Assembly: GCA_029721435.1 (NCBI GenBank)
Contig: CM056581.1
Span: forward strand, 66,477,712 to 66,541,711
Direction of reading: 5' to 3'
Source of the DNA: Gymnothorax reevesii
Lineage: Eukaryota; Chordata; Actinopteri; Anguilliformes; Muraenidae
DNA length: 64,000 nucleotides
Part shown: one piece after another, positions 10,401-22,400 of the stretch
Position numbering within the stretch: the stretch's first letter is position 1
How the letters are laid out: every line of letters starts with the position of its first letter
Program-made: the position numbers and the translations under genes
The notes under the pieces: generated by a model
What the model saw: only the letters and a program-made list of their open reading frames with translations
Database searches by the model: none
What the model was told of the DNA's origin: nothing

Positions 10401-13400
10401 GATATTATCCATGTTGAAAATGATTGCAGTCCCAAACCTCATGACTGGCTATGTCATGGCAGCAACAACTGCAATCAAACATTTGCAATAATTGGGAATG
10501 AATGAGCCTTTTACGTCTCTCTACATAATTTTTCCCACTTTCCTTCACAGAATTGTTTTAATTCACCCACACTGGAGGGTTTTTGAGCCTAAACTTCCTG
10601 TTCAAGGTCATGCTGGACCATCTCAGTCAGATTCAAGTGAGGACTGACTAGGCCACTGCCAAACCCTCATTTTGTTTCTTTTGAGCCATTCAGAGGTGGA
10701 TTTGCGAGAGTGCTTTGAGTCATTGTCCTGCTGCATAACCCAGCTGCGCTTGAACTTTAGGTCATGATCTGATTGCTGGATATTCTCCTTCATTATCTTC
10801 TGGTAGAGAGTCGAATCTAGAATTCATGGTTCCATCAATTATGGCAAATCCGTCAGATCCTGAAACAGCAAAGCTGCCCCAGACCATCACTCTTCTACCA
10901 CTGTGTTTGACTGCAAGTACGATGTTCTCACTGTGGAATGCTGCGTTAGCTTTATGCCAGATGTAATGGGAGCCATGTCCTCCAAAAAGTTCTACACTTG
11001 TCTCATCAGTCTGCAGAATATTATTCCAAAAGTCCTGGGGGTCTTCAAGATGTTTTTTTTAGCATATATGACACAAGCTTTTGTGTTCTTTTTGGTCTGC
11101 AGTAGTTTTCCCCTTGTGATTGCCCTCTCCCACAGATTTCATTTTTGCTCAGTGTGATGGCTCTCTGTGGTTTGCTGGAGTGTAACAGCCTTGAAAATGG
11201 TTTTGTGACCCTTTCCAGACTGAAGGATCATGTGCTGCTTTTTACCTTCTTCACATCGCCAGACAGGTTCTATTTAAGTGATCTATAGATTTAACTGGGC
11301 TGGCAGTCATCATGCCTGGGTGTGTTTGGTAAAATTGAACCCAATTTCAAATTATAAGAGGTTTAATTGGTGGAGTTAGTAATTAAGAGATCAAATACTT
11401 TTCACATGGGGCCAGGTAGAGTTGAATAGCTTTTTACTCCAATTAATGAAACCATCATTTAAAAAAATTATTTGTGTTGACTCAGGTTATCTTAGTCAAA
11501 TATTAAAATAAGTTGGATGATCTGAAACATTTAAGTATGACACATAAGCGGAAATAGAAGAAATTGGGAAGGGTGCAAATACATTTTCACAGCACTATAA
11601 ATGTATTTAATGTTTTACCTAATCAACTTCGTTTTTTTTTTTTAATATACATTCAGTTTGAATTTAATGCCTGTGAAACCTTCCAGGGGGATATCATAAG
11701 ACTATAGGATAGTGGTGAAATGTAAAAAAAAAAAAAACACACACAGGTGAACTGGAGTGAGCAGGCTATCAGGGTTGGGTATAAAATGAACTTCCTTGAA
11801 GTTTACAGTCATTTGAATGCAAGGGTTGGTCCAGGCTTGCCTTTTTTTTTTCATTTATAAATTTGGCATCTCCAATCCCACCCGAATCTTGAATGCCCAA
11901 TTGGTGAACTATGTACAAAGCTTGCTCGTATGCAACCCCTTGCTGCCAACTCAGGATAGTGAGGACAGTTCACGGCTCTCCTCCGAAGCACGTGCCTGTC
12001 AACCACTGATTCTTATAAACTCATTGGTTGAATCCTCGTAAGTTCAGAACGAGGGCGGAGGATACCCGGACATGAACAAACCCAGAGTCTTCCTAACGAG
12101 CGCCCGTCTGGCCAACAGGAGGCGCTGGAGCAACGAACAAAGCTATTATTGTATCCCCAAATCCGGCAGTCCCTTCCCAATTTGGAACCCTGTAGCGCGA
12201 TGGCCAATTGTGCGCTACTCTGAGGAGGCTGCCGACCCCTGCCGGTGGGTCCGGCTATAACCGGTTGGGCTTCGGAAGGCTACAGAAACATATTTTCTTT
12301 TCATCATCTACTGTCCAGGCCCATTTCCAATTTAAAACTTGGTGCATAATGAAGCACAAAATATAAAAACATAGACCCGAGCAGTTTGAGCAGCTGATGG
12401 CTTGTGGAGGAAGAATGGGAATGAATCCCATCTTCAGAGCAAAGACCATTTGCAAATGTTTTCCAAGTGTTATATTAAACCCCCTGAAAGCTATTCTTAC
12501 TTTTCTGGCTTGCGGCACAGCATTTAGTAGAAATTTGAACATGAACAACTCCGCCTCCCTTCAAAGTCCCACCCTCTTCTGCCTCCCTGACCTCTGAGGC
12601 TCACCTCCTCCCCTGACGCGTGCGGTGAGAAAGTGAGCGTTGCGAATGAAGCTGCTTTCACACCGAACGCGAAACGAACTTTTCGCATGACAGATTATAT
12701 TCAAAGTCAATGCAAAGACGTGAATCTTGCGCGTATTCGTGTCTTTTCATTGACTTTGATTGTAATCTGTCACACAAAAAATTCATTTTGTGTCCAGTGT
12801 GAAAGCATCTTGAAACAGGGCAATAGATTCAGAGGCACTGATTAGTGAAAACTAACCAACAGTAATTACATAATATTCAATTCTATATGTGGTATAAAAT
12901 AAAATGCCCTCATACCGTCTGACGAACTACCATTAACGTTAGTAATTATAGCATTTCAGCGCCTGTTTGTGTACAGTCAGATGCTTCGTGTTTCAGCTGA
13001 ATCCATACATATTTTCTTGCAAAACTGCTGTCATAACGTCTCACCTCACCAGAATTGTCCTGGTAACGTTAGTCATTAAATCAGGAGCAGTTGCAGCTGC
13101 TTTGTTTGCAGGCTAACTTTGTTGAGTAGATACCTGCTTTGTCTCTACCGCTCTGCCACTCTGCCAGAGAGGCACGCGACGCGCAAGCGGTGACGGCTGT
13201 AGGCAACTGGAAGGGGCAGAGCAACGGATGACAGACAGGAAGCTCAGCAAATCATTTTATTTGGACTGAAGAAAATGATTGGTCAGACATTTATCAGAAA
13301 TATATGAGAATTGAATATCGATGAGTTTCTACATCTGGTGGATTTCTTTTACATTTTCGTGTGCCATACGCATATCCGGAGCATTTTAAAATTACAAAAG

Positions 13401-16400
13401 ATAAGTGTAAAAATTCCAGAAAGGTAAGAATTGCTTTAAGCTCAGACCCTCTGGCTCGAAAATGGCATGCCCAAAATGAAATGAGTATATCTCTGTAACT
13501 ACTTAGCCTATTTGAATAATCTTGGTAACAGAATAAAGGTAACACCATTTGGGATTTTTGTTGTGGTGTAAAAATCAGTATATATGTCACTGAGTCTGAG
13601 TAAATGAAGATGGAACACAGTATGAATGAAACATCTCATTTGCGCCTAAAAAGTTTTATTTCGATGCCTCGTGAACTTATTTAGTTGCAGTCTGAAACCT
13701 CGAAAAAATTTACAGCACAGAATCTCATCATTATCTGTGCCAAAGTTAATTTAATTAGAGAGGAATGTCTAAGTGGCCTCTCCAAATTGCCAGTACGGGT
13801 ACCTTGTGTGCCCTTTCAGATAATTTTTGGTACCAGACTGTAAAACTTATTTAATTTCAATTATATGTCACTACAGGCATACATTCCATCCAAATACAAC
13901 CACTATTTTATTTTTTTAAATTTTTAGATATGTTTAATATTATTCACCCCACCTGCAACGAATGTTGCTGGAAGGGGTGTATGTGGTTGTCGTTGCGGGT
14001 GGGCTGCATGTGGTTGTCACGTTTATTTGTCTGTGTGTCTGTCTGTTTGCGCTCTTCAGGCCACAATTCTGAACAGTTTGTCTTCAAATTTGGTAGGGAC
14101 AATCCTTTGGCAGAAGGGAAGAAATCATTAGTTTTTTGTGAAGATCCGGATCAAATCCCTGATTCTGGATCAGTTTGAAGATTTCGTTAACTCTGGGAGA
14201 TATAAGCAGTGGAAAGTCTGCCCTAACTTGAAATTGGTTGGAGATAGGTATGTAGTTACTATTAATCACTAATAAGAAGTTGGGTATGGAGATTCGTTTA
14301 TGCCTAGGTGCCACTGGGGAAAAATCATTGGCGTTGAGAAAATAGACAAATTTTCTCCCGATGGCTCCTGATGTTTTCGCCAAAAAAAAAACGGAGTAGT
14401 TGCATTAGGGATGCTTCAGGGATGCCTCGGGGAAAACAATATTTTGCCGAAGCTCCGGGGAAGCATACCTGGAGCTTCCCCGTGGCTCTGGAAAGCTCCG
14501 GCAAGGCTTCCCCGGCCGTTGGGAACACATCGGGAAAAATTTCAATTCAAGCATTGAAATTTTTCACAGTTCTTGCGCTGCCTTCCAGTGGTTTGAGATA
14601 GCTCCTGACGCTCCCGAAGCTTCCCTGGGACATTGGGGAACCGGTTCCCGACCCTTCCGGAGGTTCATCAATTTCCATCAGGAGTACATCGCCGAGGCAA
14701 AAAATGCCCAGTGGGACTGAGCCTTTACCACAAAATAGTATGACCTTCAGCGACCTTGAAATGTCAAACTCGAGGTCACCCATTTCGCAGGTTGCTGTAG
14801 GGGCCAAACTGTGTGAGATAGAGACATGGTTACTATTGACCGCCAATAGGAAGTCATATATGGGAATCTAATGGCACTGTGACCTTCACTTTCAAGTGAC
14901 CTTGAAAGGCCAAACTCAGCATCGCAACTTTTCCAAGTGCTCTAGCAGCTAAACGGTGCAAGGTAGACCAATAGTTACTATTGAAGACTAATAGGAAGTT
15001 ATTTATGGGGAATCCAGTAGCAATAGCACCATGACCTTGACCTTCCAGTGACCTTGAAAGGTCAAAATGGTCAAACTTCATATTTTGAGGCTCGGTAACT
15101 GGGAAACCGGCAGAGATAGGCCCTATGTTATGCTCAGTCACAAATAAGGAACTATATATGGGGAGAAAAAGTGCACCATGACATTGACCTTCACGTTGAC
15201 CTGGCGTTGAGGGTAATGTGGCCTCCTGGACACACCCTCTATTTTATCTGCGTGCGTGAGTGTGTGTGTGGCTGTCTGTTTGCACTCTACAGGCCACAAT
15301 TCTGGAAGGACTGTCTTCAAATTTGGTAGGGACAATCCTTTGGCGAAAGGGAAGAAATGATTGGTTCTTCAGCGAACCTTGAGCGAGGTGATGTAGTCTT
15401 CTGGACACCCTCTCTTGTTATTATTTCTACAAGTCCTGTGTACATTCTCCAATTCAAAGAAAATGCATGCAAAGAAAATGAAGGTCGACTCCACTGGAGC
15501 AGATTTAATAAATAAATAACGAGATAGATAAAAAAAGCAAATAAACAAAATGATTAATACAAAGAACAATAACCCTAGCAATTATTTATGCAAGAATAAT
15601 GCTTTTTTCGTTAAAATAGGTGCATCCCATAGTGGGACTTGAACCCTGGTTTTCCACACCACAGTGCTTTATTTTCACATTGGCTGACTAATTTCCTGCC
15701 GTAAAATTGCCAACATAAAGAGTGAGTGCCAGACACCCCAGTTTACTGTTTTTATTGCCGCCTTTATTAGTGCTTGTGCTTTATGGCACAAGGATTCTGA
15801 ATCTGAATCTCTGAAACATTGATTGAAATTCTCGGTACCCATCTTGAAGAACTGAGCCATCTGATCAAACATTCACGTTTAATAGGCTGTCTAAAAGATT
15901 CAGTAGACTTCAAGGGATCGAAACCAATAATCGACTGTCGGACACAGAGTTACATTGACACCATCCCACTGTCGGACACGGAGTTATTTCGAACACGTGG
16001 ACACTGCGTTTTTATTTAGCCTCAGCCATCATCCTCATGTCCACGGTTGTCACTGGCGGCCGTTCTCTATTCTGCTCAACTTCACGGTGTAGAGATCTAG
16101 GATATGGAGTCATAGCCCTACCTGCTGTTTAACAGGGACAATAACAGTGAGGACATTTGTGAGAAAATCCTTTACGCCATGTCAGCGGAAGAAAACTGCC
16201 AAAAGTGATTTGTACTTGTAGGAAATGGTTTGCGTCGTATACTTGTAAACGGTACGTTTTGTATTTGTAAAACTGAATACATTTGTTTGTTAATGGTGTT
16301 TTGTATTTGCAAACCACACTGTATTTGTTTGCAAATCGTTTTTTATATTTGCTAATCACACCTTGTTTGTACGTGAATCGTTTTTATATTTGCAAATCAC

Positions 16401-19400
16401 ACTGTATTTGTTTGCAAATCGTTTTTATATTTGCAAACCACACTTCGTTTGCACGTGAATCATTTTTATATTCGCAAATCACATTGTATTTATTTGTGAA
16501 TCGTTGTGCATTTGTTAAACAAGTTCGGTTTGTATACTAGGTTTTGGCATTAATTTAACTCCATACCCTTCCTTCTTCTTTTGAATTATATGGTGAATAA
16601 AACACCAATTTGTGTATTGCCGCCTAACGAACCCGTTTGAGAAATTAATATTTTCCAATGTGATCTGTAAAATAAAACCCTCTAACCCAACAATACACGG
16701 AAGGCCAAAGAGGAAAAAAAAATGTGCATTGGTTTTGAGGGAATTGAAACAGGATGTTTAGCCAACCTGACTTTAGCCAACCTAAAATAGCAGTTTTTGA
16801 CCCCCCGACCGGCATTTCGCCGTTATGCCTTACCTGCTGAAGATGCGGCCAAGGACACAACGGAGTCAATAGGCCCGCCGTCAGCGTTTCATCTGTGCGC
16901 TTATGAATATTCATCTGAGGAAAGATACCATTGAAAAACAAGTTTCTACTTTCACTCAGCTTACTTACTCCCAGTGGATGATGTGAACAGATGAGTGAAA
17001 TGTTAACCTGGCTTCAACCAAAAAACAGTTGTCAACCAAAGAATGACCACAAAGAAAGTATTCTTTCAATTACCGTCTAATGTTAATTATCATGCATAAG
17101 GTTATCGTATTTCTACATGAAACAAAACTTAAACCCAAACAGCTACGTATAATGAGCAGAACGCACCAAATGCTCTGCAAATGAAATTGTAGGGAAAAAG
17201 ATATTCACAATTCACATGAACCCCTAAGTGCAGTTATATACACCTGAATTCATGAATACCGAAATGTAATGGCTAAATTAATTCTGTAATTGAATTTTTG
17301 AATGTTTTACTTCAATTGAACCATTTTGGCCAGTATTGATGTGTGATCAGGTAGACACCAGGAGCGAGGTGAAGGGGAATGAGGAGTTTAAAACAAAAGC
17401 AAACGGGCACGAGGGCCAACAAAAAACTTGGCCCAAAAGGTTGCAAAAGACAAACTGAGAGAGCTTCACGGAGCTAATAACTAAGGATCAAAAACGACGA
17501 AAACAAAAAGCTACTGGAAACTCCAGGCAGATAATTCATAAACAGAAAAGAACAAAGATGCAAAGAATGAAAAGGCTATATACAAAATGACTATGAAAAC
17601 GAGGCTTGGGAACATGAACTTGCAAACAAGAACTTGGCGACAAACTTGCAAACATGAACAAGGACTTGAGACACTGTCTGCCAGCCAACTTCCACCGCAT
17701 CCAAATAAAGGCTAAGAAATCAAGACATGAGGGGCAACACCTGGAGAAGGAGAAACGAGAGGCATGGCAAGATCATGAGACATGGCCTAAGATTGGATGA
17801 CAAGACTTGCTCATTAAGAGAATGAGCGTGCTCAGCTTAAGTACCAAGTAAGTATGCAGTTTGGAAGCAAGCATGAATGTTAAGAACAGAAAAGCACAGC
17901 AAGACTTGAAATAGCAAAGCAGGAATCATGACAATAAACTCCCTGTCTAAATTAGTAATATTAGTAATGTGCCTATCTAAGAATTACACCAACCCAGTGA
18001 GTGTTAGTAAATGTTAGTAACTTAAAAACAGTTAATTGTCAATTAAGCTTAGACAGCCCCGAATCAGCACAGCACAGAAGGAAGGGGGAAATACCAAAGC
18101 CAACCAGAGCTCTGAAAAGTGCAACAACGAAGGCACGGGGCGGAACGCAGACAAGCGGTGGAGTGGCTTGGCAGACCTGGCAAAAACAAAAACATGGAAA
18201 AGTAAAAACATGGACAATAAACATGAATAATGAAATACTTGATCCCAATACAAGAAACTGTTAAAACTGTGACATGAACTATGAAACTTGGACTTGAACA
18301 TGAAACTGTTAAACCATAAATGCTGTCCTGGCCAAAGGCCAGAACCCCGGAACACAACAGTACCCCCCCTTACAAAAGCGGCACCTGACGCTGACAAAAA
18401 ACACCAAGAACTAAAATACATGAAGCCGCACAAAACTAAATATAAATCCCACAAGACTAATAACCAAGTAAATACTAAGGACAAAAAAATCTAAGACACA
18501 AAACACCTAACCTAGAGACTGTACAACAAGAAACACTAAACAAACAAGATTACTTGAGGTCTCCAGCAAGCTGGGGCTAAGGCTTAGGGTTAGAACTGAG
18601 GCTGAAGGAGGAGCCAAGGGATGTGCAGAATGCTTTCCAGAAATTAGAGGTGAATTGGGGACCACGATCTGACACTACATCCACAGGTATGCCGTGGAGA
18701 CGGACAACATGCTGGATCAGTAGTTCAGCTGTGGACTTAGCAGAGGGGAGCTTGGGAAGGGGCACGAAGTGGACAGACTTGGAGAACCGGTCGACAATGG
18801 TCAGGATAGTGGTGTTTACATGGGAGATGGGCAGGCCAGTGACAAAGTCCAGCGCAATGCGGGACCAGAGACGGTGAGGAATGGGCAGTGGTTGGAGCTG
18901 ACCGGAGGGAGGTGCATGGGAGGACTTGGCGCGGGAACAGACTGAGCAGGCTGTGACAAACCCCCGGACCTCTGCTGCCGTCTTGGGCCACCAGAAACGG
19001 CGCTGGATAAAGCGCAGGGTCCGGCCGACCCCAGGATGGCACGACAGGTTGGAGGAGTGGCCCCACTGGAGAACGTCAGACCGGGCGGCAGCAGGAACGT
19101 ACAGGCAGTTGGCAGGGCAGGCACTGGGCGTAGCTGCGCCGTTCTGAGCGTTGCGGACCAGCTCCTCGATCCGGAGGCACACGTTGTTCACAAAGCAGGT
19201 TTTGGGCAGAATGGAGCTGGGCTCTCCCTTAGCCGAGGAAGCGTCGAAACGCCTGGAGAGGGCGTCAGCCTTGGTGTTCTTGGACCCCGGTCTGTAGGCC
19301 AGGGAGAAGTCGAACCGGTCAAAGAAGAAGGCCCATCTGGCTTGTCTGGGCGTCAGCTTCTTGGCAGAGTGGAGGTACTCCAGGTCTTTATGGTCCGTCC

Positions 19401-22400
19401 AGACCAGGAACAGAATCCTTGCCCCCTCAAGCCAGTACCTCCACTCTTCCAGGGCCAGTTTCACCGCCAGCTGCTCTCGGTTCCCAATGTCATAGTTGGA
19501 CTCCGCAGGCGTCAACCGGTGGGAGAAGAATGCGCATGGGTGTACCTTCTGATCATTGCTGGATCTTTGCGATAGGACTGCACCAACCCCGACATTGGAG
19601 GCATCCACCTCGACAATGAACTGCTTGGCGGGGTCGGGGGTTGTGAGGATGGGCGCGGTGGTGAAGCGCCTCTTCAGCTCACAGAAGGTCACCTTGGCTT
19701 GCAGAGACCAACGGAACGGCACCTTGATGGAGGTAAGGGCCGTTAGGGGAGCTGCCACGGTACTGTAGTTCCTGACAAATCGCCTATAGAAACTGGCGAA
19801 GCCCAGGAAGCTCTGTAAGGCCTTGCGGTCCTTGGGTGCGGGCCAGTCCACCACAGCCTTAACCTTCTCCTCGTCCATGCCCAGGTGGTTTGGGGAGATG
19901 ACGTGCCCCAGGAAGGAGGTAGTGGTGGTGCTGAACTTGCATTTTTCGGCCTTGACAAAGAGGCGGTTTTCGAGGAGGCGGCGGAGCACCTGGCGAACAT
20001 GGTTTGTGTGCTCTGTCCTGTACCGGGAGAAGATCAGGATATCGTCTAGGTAGACATAGACGAACCTCCCGATCATGTCTCCAAGCACATCGTTCACCAA
20101 GTTCTGGAACATTGCGGGTGCGTTGGTTAGGCCGAATCGAACCACCAGGTACTCCCAGTAGCCGCTAGGGGTGTTAAAAGCGGTCTTCCATTCGTCGCCT
20201 TCCCTGATGCGCAGGAGGTGGTAAACATTCCACAGGTCCAGCTTGGTGAAGATGGCCGCCCCTTGAATGACATCAAATGCCGAGGACATCAGTGGGAGCG
20301 AGTAGCGGTTCCTGACCGTGATCTTATTAAGGCCTCGGTAGTCGATGCAGGGGCGCAGGGAGCCATCCTTCTTCTTCACAAAGACGAAGCCTGCCCCCGC
20401 GGGAGAGGAGGATGGACGGATGATGCCAGCCGAGGGGGACTCCCGGATGTACTTGTCCATGGCCCCCCTCTCTGGCTCAGACAAGGCGAAGACACGCCCC
20501 CTACGGGGTGCTGTACCAGGCTGGAGGTCTATAGCACAGTCATACGGGCGGTGCGGGGGCAGAAACATTGCACGGGACTTGCTAAAGACAGCCGCCAGGT
20601 CGTGGTATTCTGGGGGCACTCTGGAGATGTCTGGCCTCCCCAGGGAAGCTGGTCCACCGGCAGAACAGGAAGGTCAGGAGTCGAGGAGGCAGCTGGCCGA
20701 ACAGGAGGCACTCCACTCCCGCACCTCATGGCGGGCCCAGTCGATCACCGGCCCATGTAACACCAACCAGGGGTGACCCAGGACGACGGGAGAGCGGGGT
20801 GTCTCGGTCACTAACAGCCGGAGCTGTTCATGGTGGTTGCTGGACGCCAGCAGCTGGATGGGATTGGTCCGGTAGCACACCTTAGCAAGGGGTTGCCCAC
20901 CCAGCCCTGAGATGGACAATAGGCTGGGAAGTTGGCAGAGGGGAACCCCCCACTCGGCGGCAGCTCTGGCGTCGATGAAGCTCTCCTCAGCTCCTGAGTC
21001 AATGAGGGCGGTGGTCTTGCAGTAGCGGCCCTCCCAGGTCAGCGTCACCGGGAAGCAGGTCCGGCGGTAGGAGGAGGTTTCCTTGGCTGAAGCGCCCACC
21101 CGTGCTCCTCCAGATGCGAGTGGGCGTTGTCTTGATGGACAGCCTCGCACCGCATGACCCTGCTGGCCGCAGTAAAAACACGCCCCCGACCTCCTTCTCC
21201 GTTGGCGTTCCTCCTGGGTGAGCCGGGACCTCCCGATCTCCATGGGAAATGCCCCCCCAGGAGAGGGTGTGGTGGCATTCCCCCACGGCTGGTCCTGAGG
21301 CGACGCACGACCGGGACCTGGGGGTAGGATCTGGCCAGAGGGAGCAGAACGTCGGCTAGGGCCAAGAGTGAACGCCCTCTCCTCCAGGCGGCTGTCAATA
21401 CGAAGGGCCAGGTCGACAAGGGCCTCTGGAGACTCAGGAATCTCACAAAACAGCAGTCGGTCTTTGACTGGTTCGGACAGCCCCTGGAGGAACACGTCAC
21501 ACAAGGCCTCCTTGCTCCAGCCGGACGTGGCTGCCACCGTCTGAAAATTGATGGCGTAGTCCGCTACCGATCTCCTCCCTTGCCTCATCCTCAGCAGCTC
21601 TCGCCCTGCAGCTCTCCTCTGCTTGGAGCTGACGTTACGTTTTGAGCACAATCAAATTAAATACTGTTGGTGTCAAGTATAGATGTGTTTTTGGGCTGGA
21701 TGAAAATGGTGGTTGTATAGCTTACCTCAACAGAAACTGTGGGAGCCACTTTTCAACTTTGGTTAGGGGTGTGGTTTTATTACGTTGAACGCCAATGTCA
21801 ATGAAGCAAATGGTATGAGACAGGTGGTGTTCGCAATCATGGCGTGAAGGAGTCAGAGCCAAACTGTTTTCAACCGTGTGAAAATATACTCTTCCAAAAA
21901 AGAAACTATACATTGTTTTTAGCATCAATTTATTATACATGAAATGTTTAGACAGATGTTGAAAACATATTGAAATATACTCTTCCAAAATAGAAACTAT
22001 ACAAATATTGAATTATTGATTACTCTTTCTTTTCAATATGCTTTCCACATTTGTCAAAACATTCATGTATAATAAATTGATGCTAAAAACAATGTGTAGT
22101 TTCTTTTTTGGAAGAGTATATGTTGTATGGTTGGAATATAAATGGACTAACGTTCCTCTGACTTTGTGAGCACTATGAGTGCCGGTTTATTTTGGATATA
22201 TTTAATAAATGGATTGGCATATCCGACGTTAAAAGCTATTGTTTGGACATTCTGTTTGTTTTAGAGTTTTTTGTGCACGTCTAAACTCGCTCCCGTTCAC
22301 CGCCCTCGGAGCCTTGTTTAATTAGTAAAATAGGCTCTTCAATCAAGTTGAAAACAAGCTTTAGTTTGATCATATCTGGATCTACTTGTGACCAGCGCTT

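Noticed and set aside
15618..15660. A tRNA gene on the - strand
   Set aside because: Only a T-arm-like stretch is present; no acceptor, D or anticodon arm could be paired.
1..16566. The two 711-bp repeats as LTRs of a 16.5-kb retroelement
   Set aside because: They have no TG...CA ends, primer site or polypurine tract, the DNA between them contains a host exon, and only one copy abuts the Merlin relic.
18001..18494. Overlapping open frames of up to 150 codons
   Set aside because: They lie in the Gypsy LTR and pre-LTR region, in several frames on both strands, with no protein signature.
18623..20776. Long + strand frames opposite Gypsy pol
   Set aside because: These are antisense shadows of the GC-rich pol frame and have no domains.
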